From Paracoccaceae bacterium (GTDB lineage Bacteria > Pseudomonadota > Alphaproteobacteria > Rhodobacterales > Rhodobacteraceae): a stretch of DNA of 37,928 nt. The position numbers were made by a program, and so were the translations under genes. The notes below the pieces were generated by a model. That model saw nothing but the letters and a program-made list of their open reading frames with translations. It had not been told where the DNA came from and searched no databases. Below, one piece after another: positions 26,833-35,589 of this stretch (the first letter of the stretch is position 1; every line of letters starts with the position of its first letter). The stretch spans positions 1-37,928 of the forward strand of contig JANQPC010000102.1 in the NCBI GenBank assembly GCA_028285485.1, in the 5' to 3' direction.

Positions 26833-28374
26833 ATGCCTCAATCGGCAGACAAAGTGCTAGATCACGCACCGCTCTTCCAGCAGCCCGAATACAAGGAGAT
26901 GCTGGAAAACAAGAAGATCAAGTTTGAATGCGGTCACCCCGACGACATGGTGGCCGAGATCGGTGACTGGACCAAATCGTGGGAATACCGCGAGAAGAAC
27001 CTCAACCGCGAAGCCCTGACGGTGAACCCGGCGAAAGCCTGCCAGCCGCTTGGCGCCGTTTTCGCCGCGGCCGGTTACGAAAAGACCATGAGCTTTGTTC
27101 ATGGCAGCCAGGGCTGCGTGGCCTACTACCGCTCGCACCTCTCGCGCCATTTCAAGGAACCGGCCTCCTGCGTTTCGTCCTCGATGACCGAGGATGCGGC
27201 GGTGTTCGGCGGGTTGGTGAACATGGTTGACGGGCTTGCCAACACCAAGGCGCTCTATGATCCGAAGATGATCGCGGTGTCGACAACCTGCATGGCCGAG
27301 GTGATCGGCGATGACCTCAACTCCTTCATCATCCAGGCGAAGGAAAAGGGATCGGTCGAGGAAGATTTCGACGTGCCCTTCGCCCATACGCCGGCCTTCG
27401 TTGGCTCGCATGTGGATGGCTACGACAATATGACGAAGGGCATCCTGAAGAACTTCTGGGACAAGGTTGAAGAGCCGGTTCAGAACGAAACCATCAACAT
27501 CATCCCGGGCTTTGACGGCTTCGCCGTCGCCAATAACCGCGAAATCAAGCGGTTGCTGGATGAAATGGGGGTTGAGTACACCTTCCTCAGCGATGTCTCG
27601 GATGTCTATGACACCCCGTCGGATGGCGAGTTCCGCATGTATGATGGCGGCACCTCGCTTGAGGATGTGAAAGACGCCGTGAATGCCAAGGCCACGGTTT
27701 CGATGCAGGAATACTGCACGCCGAAGACGCTGGAATACGCGGCCTCGAAAGGGCAGGAGACCGCCAGCCTGCACTATCCCATGGGCGTGCAGGCCACCGA
27801 CGAGTTCCTGATGAAGATGTCGGAGCTTTCGGGCAAGGAGATCCCGGAAAGCCTGCGGCTGGAACGCGGCCGGCTTGTTGATGCGATCGCCGATAGCCAA
27901 GCGCATCTGCATGGCAAAACCTACGCCATCTATGGCGATCCGGATTTTGTTTATGCCATGGCGCGCTTTGTGATGGAGCTTGGCGGCGAGCCGATCCATT
28001 GCCTGGCCACCAATGGCGGCAAGGATTGGGAGGCCCAGATGAATGAGCTTCTGGCTTCCTCGCCCTTTGGCGCCAACGCGCAGGTCTGGGCCAAGAAGGA
28101 TCTGTGGCACATGCGCTCGCTTCTGGCGACGGAGCCGGTGGATATGCTGATCGGCAACAGCTACGGCAAGTATCTGGAGCGTGATACGGGCACCCCGCTG
28201 ATCCGCCTGATGTTCCCGATCTTCGATCGCCACCACCATCACCGGTTCCCGACCTGGGGCTACCAGGGCGCGCTGACGGTGCTGGTGAAGCTGCTCGATA
28301 CCGTCTTTGAAAAGCTCGATGACGATACGATCGTTCCGGGTGAGACGGATTACAGCTTCGACCTGACGCGGTAG
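26833..28374 (+). CDS. nifK: Nitrogenase molybdenum-iron protein beta chain
   Basis: 513 residues. P-cluster ligands Cys70 ([11 protein letters not shown]), Cys95 ([13 protein letters not shown]) and Cys153 ([13 protein letters not shown]), the same numbers as in the Azotobacter protein, plus the Ser-containing [11 protein letters not shown] segment near 192. The N-terminal extension (about residues 1-60) is the long form seen in Mo nitrogenases. The ATG at 26833 follows AGAAGGA; the open frame before it, from 26803, is not needed. It lies 96 bp after nifD and ends the operon at a strong terminator. Confidence 0.99.
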   Translation: MPQSADKVLDHAPLFQQPEYKEMLENKKIKFECGHPDDMVAEIGDWTKSWEYREKNLNREALTVNPAKACQPLGAVFAAAGYEKTMSFVHGSQGCVAYYRSHLSRHFKEPASCVSSSMTEDAAVFGGLVNMVDGLANTKALYDPKMIAVSTTCMAEVIGDDLNSFIIQAKEKGSVEEDFDVPFAHTPAFVGSHVDGYDNMTKGILKNFWDKVEEPVQNETINIIPGFDGFAVANNREIKRLLDEMGVEYTFLSDVSDVYDTPSDGEFRMYDGGTSLEDVKDAVNAKATVSMQEYCTPKTLEYAASKGQETASLHYPMGVQATDEFLMKMSELSGKEIPESLRLERGRLVDAIADSQAHLHGKTYAIYGDPDFVYAMARFVMELGGEPIHCLATNGGKDWEAQMNELLASSPFGANAQVWAKKDLWHMRSLLATEPVDMLIGNSYGKYLERDTGTPLIRLMFPIFDRHHHHRFPTWGYQGALTVLVKLLDTVFEKLDDDTIVPGETDYSFDLTR

Positions 28375-28396
28375 CCGCCCCTTATTCAAAGCCTTG

Positions 28397-28426
28397 AACC
28401 GGCAGCGCCCTGCGCTGCCGGTTTTT
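28397..28426 (+). terminator. nifHDK terminator
   Basis: AACCGGCAGCGC pairs with GCGCTGCCGGTT (12 bp) around a CCT loop and is followed by a short T-run. It lies 22 nt after the nifK stop and separates nifHDK from the nifE promoter. Confidence 0.92.
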
Positions 28427-28477
28427 CGTTCGGCAGACCTACGGTGACTGGCGCTGGCGCCCAGGGCCGGGTGCGAA

Positions 28478-28493
28478 TGTGCGAATGCCGACA
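28478..28493. promoter_or_regulatory. NifA upstream activator site of nifE
   Basis: TGT-GCGAATGCCG-ACA matches TGT-N10-ACA. It ends 51 bp before the -24 element. Confidence 0.7.
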
Positions 28494-28544
28494 ATTCGGG
28501 CGACGAACCGGGCCACTGGCCGCCCATCCCGCGGTTTGATGGCC

Positions 28545-28560
28545 TGGCACGTTTCTTGCT
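28545..28560 (+). promoter_or_regulatory. Sigma-54 promoter of nifENX
   Basis: TGGCAC-GTTTC-TTGCT, 29 bp upstream of the nifE start codon and identical in all 16 bases to the fprA promoter. Confidence 0.92.
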
Positions 28561-28589
28561 GCGCCTTCTTTGACAGCAAGGAACTGCGT

Positions 28590-30173
28590 ATGCCCGACAC
28601 GGTCAAAAACAAGATCCAGGACGTTTTCAACGAACCTGCCTGTGGGACCAACGTTTCCAAAAGCGAACAGCAGCGCAAAAAGGGCTGCGCCAAGCCGCTC
28701 ACCCCCGGTGCGGCGGCAGGGGGCTGCGCCTTTGACGGCGCCAAGATCGCCCTGCAACCCATCGTGGATGTGGCGCATCTGGTTCACGCCCCGCTCGCCT
28801 GCGAGGGCAATGGCTGGGATAATCGCGGGGCCGCATCCTCCGGCTCGGAACTCTACCGGATCGGGCTGACGACCGACATGTCCGAGCTGGATATCGTGAT
28901 GGGCTACGGCGAGAAGAAGCTCTTCAAAGCCATCAAGGAAACGATCGACGCCCACGACCCGCCTGCGGTGTTTGTGTATTCCACCTGCGTTCCGGCCCTG
29001 ATCGGCGATGATGTCGGGGCGGTCTGCCAGGCGGCAACGAAAACGTTCGGCACGCCCTGCATCCCGATCGATGTGCCGGGCTACGTGGGCTCAAAGAACC
29101 TCGGCAACAAGCTGGCGGGCGAGGCAATGCTCGATCATGTGATCGGCACGATGGAGCCCGCCGAACCAACGCCCTACGACATCAACATCGTGGGCGATTA
29201 CAACTTGTCCGGTGAGCTTTGGCAGGTGAAGCCCTTGCTGGACCGGCTGGGTATTCGCATCCTCGGATCGCTGGCCGCCGATGCCCGCTACGCGCAGGTG
29301 GCGATGATGCACCGGGCGCGGGTCACGATGATGGTTTGCTCGAAAGCGCTGATCAACGTGGCGCGCAAGCTCGAAGAGCGCTGGGGCATTCCCTACTTCG
29401 AAGGCTCGTTTTACGGGATTTCCGATACCTCCGATGCCCTGCGCACGATGTGCCGCATGCTGGTGGAGCGGGGGGCGGATTCAGCGCTTCTGGATCGCTG
29501 CGAGGCGCTGATCAAAGAGGAAGAGGCCGGGATCTGGGCCGAGCTTGAACCGCTCCGCCCCCGGGTCGAGGGCCGCCGCGTGCTGCTTTATACCGGCGGG
29601 CACAAAAGCTGGTCGGTTGTCGCCGCCCTGCAGGAACTGGGGATGGAGGTGATCGGTACATCCGTCCGCAAAGCCACCGACGAGGATAAGGACCGCGTCG
29701 TGGAGGTTATGGGCGACGACAAGCACATGTTCGACAACATGGCCCCGCGGGACATGTACAGGCTTCTCACGGAAGCGGGCGCCGATCTGCTGATGTCGGG
29801 CGGCCGCAGCCAGTTCGTTGCGCTCAAGGCCAAGATGCCCTGGGTCGACGTGAACCAGGAAAAGCATGAACCCTACGCGGGGTATATGGGCATGGTCGAT
29901 CTGGTGCGTGCGATCGATCGGGCCGTCAACAACCCGATGTGGGCAGAGCTGCGGGGCCCGGCGCCCTGGGAGGAGCCGATCACCGGGCCCAATGCGCTGC
30001 CGCCGCTTTCGGGCGCCTGCCCGGTGACGGGGGCGCTTGCGGGGCGGGAGGCACCCGCTACCGTTCCGGCTTCCACCGGCCCCGCCGCAATGCCCGATGC
30101 GGCGCGCCGCGATCAGGGCCCCGCCGGGTTTGGCGGCTTTGCATCCTCTCAAACCGATTTCGAGGATTGCTGA
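28590..30173 (+). CDS. nifE: FeMo-cofactor biosynthesis scaffold NifE
   Basis: 527 residues, a NifD paralogue. With NifN it forms the scaffold on which the NifB product is converted to FeMo-cofactor. Cysteines corresponding to P-cluster positions are seen in PLTPGAAAGGCAFDGA, APLACEGNGW and VYSTCVPALIGDD. The core ends near residue 465 (NNPMWAELRGPAPWE). A further 60 residues rich in Pro, Ala and Gly extend beyond the usual length and end FASSQTDFEDC. The ATG at 28590 follows AAGGA. nifN starts one base after the stop. Confidence 0.97.
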   Translation: MPDTVKNKIQDVFNEPACGTNVSKSEQQRKKGCAKPLTPGAAAGGCAFDGAKIALQPIVDVAHLVHAPLACEGNGWDNRGAASSGSELYRIGLTTDMSELDIVMGYGEKKLFKAIKETIDAHDPPAVFVYSTCVPALIGDDVGAVCQAATKTFGTPCIPIDVPGYVGSKNLGNKLAGEAMLDHVIGTMEPAEPTPYDINIVGDYNLSGELWQVKPLLDRLGIRILGSLAADARYAQVAMMHRARVTMMVCSKALINVARKLEERWGIPYFEGSFYGISDTSDALRTMCRMLVERGADSALLDRCEALIKEEEAGIWAELEPLRPRVEGRRVLLYTGGHKSWSVVAALQELGMEVIGTSVRKATDEDKDRVVEVMGDDKHMFDNMAPRDMYRLLTEAGADLLMSGGRSQFVALKAKMPWVDVNQEKHEPYAGYMGMVDLVRAIDRAVNNPMWAELRGPAPWEEPITGPNALPPLSGACPVTGALAGREAPATVPASTGPAAMPDAARRDQGPAGFGGFASSQTDFEDC

Positions 30174-30174
30174 G

Positions 30175-31560
30175 ATGGCCACGCTGATCCACCCCAAACG
30201 CGCCCTCTCAACCATGCCGCTTAAAAGCTCGGCGCCCCTCGGCGCGGCGCTGGCCTATCTGGGCATCGAACGGGCGGTGCCGCTGTTTCACGGATCGCAG
30301 GGCTGCACCGCCTTTGCGATGGTGCATCTTGTGCGGCATTTCAAAGAGGCCGTGCCGCTGCAGACAACTGCCATGAACGAGGTATCCACAATCCTTGGCG
30401 GGGCGGAGCAGATCGAGGAAGCGATCGAAAACCTGCGCAAGAAGGCGCAGCCGAAATTCATCGGCATCGCATCTACCGCGCTGACCGAAACGCGGGGCGA
30501 GGATGTGCAGGGCGAGTTGAAGGAAATCGTCGCCCGCCGCACCGACTTTGCCGACACCCGGATCGTTTATGCCTCAACGCCTGATTTTGACGGGGCCCTG
30601 CAGGATGGCTGGGCGCGTGCGGTTGAGGCCATCATCGCCACCATGCTGCCCGAACAATGCGAGCGCGATGTTGCGCTGCGGCAGGTTACCCTGCTGCCGG
30701 GCAGCCACCTCACCCCCGCCGATATCGAGGAACTTGCCCGCCTGGTGCGCAGCTTCGGCCTGCACCCCGTTGTGCTGCCCGATATCTCCACCTCGCTCGA
30801 TGGCCATGTCAGCGAAGATTGGTCGGGCGCTTCGCTCGGCGGCACCCGGATCGACGATATCCCAAGCATCGCGCGCAGTGCCTGCACGCTTGCCATCGGC
30901 AGCCAGATGGAAGGGGCCGCCAAGCTGATCGAGGATCGCGCGCTGGTTCCCTATCAGGTCTTCCCAACGGTAACGGGCCTGAAGCCCACGGATGCCTTTG
31001 TGCGCACGCTGATGGGGCTTTCAGGGGTGCAGGATCCGCCGGAAACGCTGAAACGCGATCGGGCGCGGCTGATGGATGCGGCGCTGGATGCGCATTTTCA
31101 CATCGGGGGCCTGAAGGTTGCCATCGGGGCCGATCCCGATCTGATGTTCGCCCTCTCGCACGCGCTGGCCGCGCTCGGGGCCAGGATCGTGAGCGCCGTC
31201 ACCACATCGCAGCACAGCGCCGTCTTCGACCGGATGCCCTGCGCGGAAGTTCTTCTGGGCGATCTGGGGGATCTGGAGCGCGGCGCGCGTGCCGGGGGCG
31301 CGGAACTTCTTCTGACCCATTCGCATGGGCGCCACGTGGCCGCGGCGCTGGACCGGCCGCTGATGCGCGTGGGTTTTCCGATCTTCGATCGGATCGGCGC
31401 CCAGGATGCCTGCCGCGTGGGATATCGCGGTAGCCGGGCGTTCTACTACGAGGTCGCCAATATCGTGCAATCCCAGCACCACCGCGCCAGACCCGAAGAT
31501 TTTGGTGCCGCCCCCATTTCAGAGGAGTTCGACCATGTCCCGCACGCTACGCGTCATTGA
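30175..31560 (+). CDS. nifN: FeMo-cofactor biosynthesis scaffold NifN
   Basis: 461 residues, a NifK paralogue and partner of NifE. PLKSSAPLGAALAYLGIERAVPLFHGSQGCTAFAMVHLVRHFKE (split: PLKSSAPLGAALAYLG, then HGSQGCTAFAM near 40) keeps one of the three NifK-type cysteines; the others are absent, as usual for NifN. The end of the gene overlaps the start of nifX by 26 nt. Confidence 0.96.
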   Translation: MATLIHPKRALSTMPLKSSAPLGAALAYLGIERAVPLFHGSQGCTAFAMVHLVRHFKEAVPLQTTAMNEVSTILGGAEQIEEAIENLRKKAQPKFIGIASTALTETRGEDVQGELKEIVARRTDFADTRIVYASTPDFDGALQDGWARAVEAIIATMLPEQCERDVALRQVTLLPGSHLTPADIEELARLVRSFGLHPVVLPDISTSLDGHVSEDWSGASLGGTRIDDIPSIARSACTLAIGSQMEGAAKLIEDRALVPYQVFPTVTGLKPTDAFVRTLMGLSGVQDPPETLKRDRARLMDAALDAHFHIGGLKVAIGADPDLMFALSHALAALGARIVSAVTTSQHSAVFDRMPCAEVLLGDLGDLERGARAGGAELLLTHSHGRHVAAALDRPLMRVGFPIFDRIGAQDACRVGYRGSRAFYYEVANIVQSQHHRARPEDFGAAPISEEFDHVPHATRH

Positions 31561-32017
31561 CACAAGCCACCCCGCGCCGAAGGAAAAGCCGCTGCGCATC
31601 GCGATTGCGACGAACGATCTTGAAACGCTTGATGCGCATTTCGGCTCGGCCAAGAAATTCGCCGTTTACGATGTTTGGACAAGCGATGCTCGCTTCATCG
31701 CGGCGCATGAGTTTGAGAACGTCACCAAACAGGCCGGCAAGCACGATGATCAGGACGATAAGATCACGCCCAAGGTCGAAGCGCTTTCCGATTGCGCGAT
31801 CTTGTTCGCGCTGGCGGTGGGCGGGCCCTCGGCGGCCAAGCTGGTGAGGGCAGGGGTTCACCCGATCAAGCGCAAGGCCCCGGAGCCCGTGGAAGACATT
31901 CTTGCCCAGGTGCAGGAGATGCTCAAAGGCACGCCGCCGCCGTTTTTGCGCAAGATTCTGGGTACTTACGAAAAGCCTGACTTCATGGATGATTACGAGA
32001 TTGGGGAGACCGTGTGA
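31535..32017 (+). CDS. nifX: Nitrogen fixation protein NifX
   Basis: 160 residues, a dinitrogenase iron-molybdenum cofactor-binding fold. RIAIATNDLETLDAHFGSAKKFAVYDV near residues 22-48 is the family signature with the conserved HFG. NifX binds cofactor precursors and passes them to NifEN. The ATG at 31535 follows AGAGGAG within the nifN 3' end. Its stop overlaps the next gene's start by 1 nt. Confidence 0.96.
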   Translation: MSRTLRVIDTSHPAPKEKPLRIAIATNDLETLDAHFGSAKKFAVYDVWTSDARFIAAHEFENVTKQAGKHDDQDDKITPKVEALSDCAILFALAVGGPSAAKLVRAGVHPIKRKAPEPVEDILAQVQEMLKGTPPPFLRKILGTYEKPDFMDDYEIGETV

Positions 32018-32490
32018 TGACAACGGACACACTCGAAGCGCCGCGCGGCGGCGAGATGGTTGAAAGCGATTTTCTGAAGCAGCTCGCGGCGGTGATCCGC
32101 GCCGAAGATAGCTACGGGCAGTGGGACGGCAAGACGGATGCCGAGATCATGGCGGAGTTCATCGTGACCCGCGAGGAGCGCTACGATATCCCGATCATCG
32201 GCGATCCCGATCCCGATGTGATGTGGCGCGTGGGCAAGTTCTACGATGCCGTGGGGCTGATGATCGAAAAACGCAGCGGCTGCATGGCCAGCCAGATGCA
32301 GAAGATGAGCCACGAGGGCTTCGGCCGGGTGGTGCTGATCGCCGGCAAGCTTGTGGTGATCTCAAAACATCTGCGCGACATTCACCGGTTCGGGTTTGAG
32401 ACCTGGGCCAAGCTGGCAGAGGGCGGCGAGGCGCTGGTGGAGAGCGCCGTGCAGACGATTGATGCCTATCCGGATGCCGCCCGCGGCTGA
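32017..32490 (+). CDS. NifX-associated nitrogen fixation protein (DUF269)
   Basis: 157 residues. SDFLKQLAAVIRAEDSYGQWDGKTD, then IIGDPDPDVMWRVGKFYDAVGLMIE and MSHEGFGRVVLIAGKLVVISK, are hallmarks of the DUF269/NifX-associated family, always found beside nifX. Exact role unknown; it is the equivalent of orf4 in the R. capsulatus nifENX operon. The ATG at 32017 is used; a GTG one codon earlier is possible. Confidence 0.94.
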   Translation: MTTDTLEAPRGGEMVESDFLKQLAAVIRAEDSYGQWDGKTDAEIMAEFIVTREERYDIPIIGDPDPDVMWRVGKFYDAVGLMIEKRSGCMASQMQKMSHEGFGRVVLIAGKLVVISKHLRDIHRFGFETWAKLAEGGEALVESAVQTIDAYPDAARG

Positions 32491-32514
32491 GGCGGGCAAG
32501 AAAGGACTTTGAAG

Positions 32515-32724
32515 ATGACCCTGGAAGAGCTTGAGAAAAAAGTCAAAAAACTATCGATGCGCGCGACCGACGCTAAGATGAACCTGCATGATCTGGCCGA
32601 GGAACTGCCGGTGGATTACGAGAAGATCCCCGAAACGGCCGAGGCCACATTTGCCGTCTACCAGGAGCTGACCGCCGCGCGCAAAGAACTCAAGGCCGCG
32701 AAGAAAGCCGCGGCGGAGGCCTGA
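32515..32724 (+). CDS. CCE_0567-family (DUF683) small nif protein
   Basis: 69 residues, almost entirely helical, a predicted helical hairpin: MTLEELEKKVKKLSMRATD, then MNLHDLAEELP and a basic Ala/Lys C-terminus. This is the CCE_0567 family of small metal-binding proteins found between the DUF269 gene and fdxB in nif operons. AAAGGA precedes the ATG at 32515. Function unproven. Confidence 0.9.
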   Translation: MTLEELEKKVKKLSMRATDAKMNLHDLAEELPVDYEKIPETAEATFAVYQELTAARKELKAAKKAAAEA

Positions 32725-32728
32725 TCCG

Positions 32729-33034
32729 ATGCCGATGGTTGCCTATACGCGGGGTGGGGCGGAATACATCCCCGAATTTCTCATGGCCATCGACCCCGAG
32801 AAATGCATCGGCTGCGGGCGGTGCTTCAAGGTGTGCGGCCGGGATGTGATGACCCTTTATGGCCTCACCGAGGATGGTGAGCTGGTGCGCCCGGGCACGG
32901 AGGAATACGACGACGTCGAGGATGAGATCGTCAAATCCGTGATGAACATGGTCGCGCCCGACAAATGCATCGGGTGCGGGGCCTGCGCACGGGTCTGCCC
33001 GTCTGATTGCCAGACCCATGCTGCTGCAGACTGA
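32729..33034 (+). CDS. fdxB: Ferredoxin III, nif-specific
   Basis: 101 residues, a 2[4Fe-4S] ferredoxin with motifs CIGCGRCFKVC (near 26) and CIGCGACARVCPSDC (near 84), separated by an acidic loop. FdxB-type ferredoxins are nif-linked and thought to serve cofactor assembly (NifB or NifEN) rather than nitrogenase itself. It starts 4 nt after the DUF683 gene, and its 3' end overlaps nifQ. Confidence 0.95.
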   Translation: MPMVAYTRGGAEYIPEFLMAIDPEKCIGCGRCFKVCGRDVMTLYGLTEDGELVRPGTEEYDDVEDEIVKSVMNMVAPDKCIGCGACARVCPSDCQTHAAAD

Positions 33035-33572
33035 GATACGCCCGATGATGCCCGGGGCGTTCAGCCCCGATATGTGCACCCGTTCGGATTTCTGCTGCAT
33101 CGTGGATCACGCCTTGTCGGAACGTGACGCGGGCCTTGGGCCGCTGACCGCGCGCCTTGGCCTTTCCGGGCCGGATCTTGCGGCCTTGCGCGATCGCTGG
33201 CTGCCGGGCACCGATCTGCCGGATCTGGGCTGCGCGGCGCCAGCGGCACCGCCGGATCAAACCGCCATAACCCGGCTCATTCAGATGCGCGCGCAGAGGG
33301 TGAGCCGCGAAGCCTTCTGGCTCGCGCAAATCCTCGCGCGCCGGTCGCTTGAGCCGCGGCATCTGTGGGAAGATCTGGGCTTGCCCAGCCGCGCTGCACT
33401 GTCGGCCCTGATCGAACGGCATCTTCCCGGCCTTCATGCCGCCAACCGCGCGAACATGCGCTGGAAGAAGTTCTTCTATCGGCAGATTTGTTCGGAAGAG
33501 GGTATCGCGCTCTGCCTGTCGCCAACCTGCGACGATTGCGATGAATGGGCGGAGTGCTTTGCGCCCGAATGA
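33018..33572 (+). CDS. nifQ: Nitrogen fixation protein NifQ
   Basis: 184 residues from the ATG at 33018; ATGs at 33045 and 33048 would give a protein 9-10 residues shorter, and no clear ribosome site decides. The C-terminal C-x4-C-x2-C-x5-C motif (CLSPTCDDCDEWAEC) is the NifQ hallmark and holds a Mo-Fe-S cluster that donates molybdenum to NifEN. MRWKKFFYRQIC before it is also typical. Order fdxB-nifQ as in R. capsulatus. Confidence 0.95.
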   Translation: MLLQTEIRPMMPGAFSPDMCTRSDFCCIVDHALSERDAGLGPLTARLGLSGPDLAALRDRWLPGTDLPDLGCAAPAAPPDQTAITRLIQMRAQRVSREAFWLAQILARRSLEPRHLWEDLGLPSRAALSALIERHLPGLHAANRANMRWKKFFYRQICSEEGIALCLSPTCDDCDEWAECFAPE

Positions 33573-34029
33573 GGCCGCAGCCCTTCTTGGCGGGGCCGAG
33601 GCGGCGATCACACACACCGCTGAAAGCGCCGAGGCGATTGCGCGGGCGCTAGATGCCGCGCCTGCCGATATCGATGTGCGGCTCGCGGCCTATCGTTTTG
33701 CCTTCTACACCCATCGCTATGAAGAGGCCTGTTCCCATGCCTCGGTCATCCTCGCCCATGCCGCCCGGCAATTGAACATTGCGGCCGATTGGCGGGAGGT
33801 GGCGCCGGGAGATGCCGATTTTTCAGCCCAGCGGTTCGGGCCGGGCCTTTACCTGCAGGCGCTGATCGGCTGGGGCTATTGCCTGGCGCGGATGGGGGCG
33901 CTTGAGGAGGCCGCCGAACGCCTTTCCAAGGCCGCAACACTGGATCCGACAGACCGCTTTGGCGGGGCGTGGCTTTTGCAGAAGATCCTGTGCCCCGAGG
34001 AGACCGGCGAAGATGCCGACAATGGCTGA
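33541..34029 (+). CDS. TPR-like small protein after nifQ
   Basis: About 162 residues. It contains helical repeats: DIDVRLAAYRFAFYTHRYEEACSHAS and later YLQALIGWGYCLARMGALEEAAERLSKAATLDPTD (split over two turns) have the length and residue pattern of tetratricopeptide repeats. It overlaps the nifQ end by about 32 nt and lies before the iscA-nifU promoter, so it is the last gene of the nifE operon. No clear ribosome site; start uncertain. Function unknown; a protein-interaction role in cofactor assembly is conceivable. Confidence 0.7.
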   Translation: MNGRSALRPNEAAALLGGAEAAITHTAESAEAIARALDAAPADIDVRLAAYRFAFYTHRYEEACSHASVILAHAARQLNIAADWREVAPGDADFSAQRFGPGLYLQALIGWGYCLARMGALEEAAERLSKAATLDPTDRFGGAWLLQKILCPEETGEDADNG

Positions 34030-34115
34030 CAAGCGCATGTCCGAATTGTGCCAATGTTTGTCTGGCCGGGCCCACGCAGCGGCTAACAATTTGAAATTCT
34101 TGCGTATTTGAAACT

Positions 34116-34131
34116 TGGCACGCTTCTTGCT
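34116..34131 (+). promoter_or_regulatory. Sigma-54 promoter of iscA-nifUSV
   Basis: TGGCAC-GCTTC-TTGCT, 53 bp upstream of the iscA-like start. No perfect TGT-N10-ACA was found in the 200 bp upstream; TGT-CTGGCCGGGC-CCA is a one-base miss ending 46 bp before it. Confidence 0.9.
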
Positions 34132-34184
34132 GAAGCAATCCAAAGGCCAAGCACCGGCCCTGCAACCAGCCAAGGAGCACATCC

Positions 34185-34505
34185 ATGATCGAGATCACCG
34201 AACCTGCACGCAGCGCCATCAAAGCCGCCATCGATGGCGCGGGCCAACCGGTTGCGGGCCTGCGCCTGATGGTTCAGGGCGGCGGCTGTGCCGGGATGAA
34301 ATACGGCATGGCGCTGGAGCTGGAACAGCAATCCGACGATGCGGTGATCGAAGCCGGCGAGGTCACGGTCCTGATCGATCCCGAAAGCCAGGCGGTGCTC
34401 ACCGGGACGACGATCGATTTCGTCTCGGGCCTCGAAGGATCGGGCTTCGTTTTCAACAATCCCAATGCCTCCAGCTCCTGCGGCTGCGGCAAATCATTCT
34501 GCTAA
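34185..34505 (+). CDS. Nif-associated IscA/HesB-type Fe-S carrier
   Basis: 106 residues, an A-type carrier. The three conserved cysteines are Cys35 ([10 protein letters not shown]), Cys99 and Cys101 (SCGCG), with an additional Cys106 as the last residue. It receives or repairs clusters for the nitrogenase system. AAGGAG lies before the ATG. First gene of the nifUSV operon; nifU starts 13 nt downstream. Confidence 0.95.
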   Translation: MIEITEPARSAIKAAIDGAGQPVAGLRLMVQGGGCAGMKYGMALELEQQSDDAVIEAGEVTVLIDPESQAVLTGTTIDFVSGLEGSGFVFNNPNASSSCGCGKSFC

Positions 34506-34518
34506 GGGGGCCGGGCCG

Positions 34519-35577
34519 ATGTGGGACTATAGCGACAAGGTCAAGGAATACTTCTTCAACCCCAAGAACGCGGGCGCGCTTTCCGATGCCAATGCGGTGG
34601 GCGAGGTGGGCAGCCTCTCCTGTGGCGACGCGCTGAAGCTGATGCTCAAGGTGAACCCCGACACCGACATTATCGAAGACGCGAAATTTCAGACCTTTGG
34701 ATGCGGGTCGGCGATTGCCTCGTCCTCTGCACTGACAGAGCTGATCATCGGCAAGACGATTGCAGAGGCCCGCACCCTCACAAATCAGGACATCGCCGAT
34801 TTCCTCGACGGGCTGCCGCCGGAAAAAATGCACTGTTCGGTGATGGGCCAGGAGGCGCTGCACGCTGCCGTGGCCGCCTATACCGGCGAGGAACTTGAGG
34901 AAGACGATCACGAGGAAGGCGCGCTGATCTGTAAGTGTTTCGGCGTTGATGCCGGGATGATTGAACGCGCGATCCGCACCAACAGGCTGAACACGCTTGA
35001 GATGGTGACGTTCTACACCAAGGCGGGCGGGGGCTGTTCATCCTGCCGCGAACCGCTGGAAGAACTGCTGGCCGATACCAATGCGGCCATGGTGGCCGAG
35101 GGCCTCATGCCGGAGGCCGATGCCTACATCTTCGGCGCGGCCCCCAAGCCGGAGAAGAAAAAGCCCCAGGGCTTCATCATCCCCGATCAGCCGCCCGCGC
35201 CGAAACTGGCGCCCCAGCCTTCGGCGCCCGTGCAGATCGCGATGCCCGCCCTTGCTGCCGCGCCAGCCCCGGCGCCCGCGCCGGAACCGGCCCTCGAACT
35301 CGCCCTGGAGCCCGCGCCGCAGCCTGCGGCCAGCGGCCTGTCGGCGGCCAAGGAGGCCATCCTCGCCGCCCGCATCATCGAAGAGCTGCGCCCCGTTTTC
35401 CGCCGCGATGGCGGCGATGTGGAGCTTGTCGATATGGAAGGCTCGATGGTGCTTGTTCATCTGACCGGCGCCTGTTCGGGCTGCCAGCTTGCCAGCCAAA
35501 CGCTTGGCGGCATTCAGCAGAAAATTTCTGAGGCGCTTGGGCGCACGGTGCGGGTGATGCCCGTGGCCACGGTGTAA
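34519..35577 (+). CDS. nifU: Fe-S cluster scaffold NifU (three-domain)
   Basis: 352 residues. The N-terminal IscU-like domain has Cys35 and Asp37 (SCGD), Cys62 and Cys106. The central 2Fe-2S domain has Cys138, Cys140, Cys173 and Cys176. The C-terminal Nfu domain has C-x-x-C at 319-322 (GACSGCQ). Between the second and third domains (about 205-275) is an unusually long linker of Pro, Ala and Glu with AP repeats. It works with NifS to assemble clusters for NifH and the NifB pathway. The ATG at 34519 follows AAGGGGG. Confidence 0.97.
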   Translation: MWDYSDKVKEYFFNPKNAGALSDANAVGEVGSLSCGDALKLMLKVNPDTDIIEDAKFQTFGCGSAIASSSALTELIIGKTIAEARTLTNQDIADFLDGLPPEKMHCSVMGQEALHAAVAAYTGEELEEDDHEEGALICKCFGVDAGMIERAIRTNRLNTLEMVTFYTKAGGGCSSCREPLEELLADTNAAMVAEGLMPEADAYIFGAAPKPEKKKPQGFIIPDQPPAPKLAPQPSAPVQIAMPALAAAPAPAPAPEPALELALEPAPQPAASGLSAAKEAILAARIIEELRPVFRRDGGDVELVDMEGSMVLVHLTGACSGCQLASQTLGGIQQKISEALGRTVRVMPVATV

Positions 35578-35589
35578 GGAGGCGAGCCG

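Noticed and set aside
25465-28527. Long leftward frames opposite nifD and nifK
   Set aside because: Antisense shadows; the plus-strand genes have all nitrogenase ligands.
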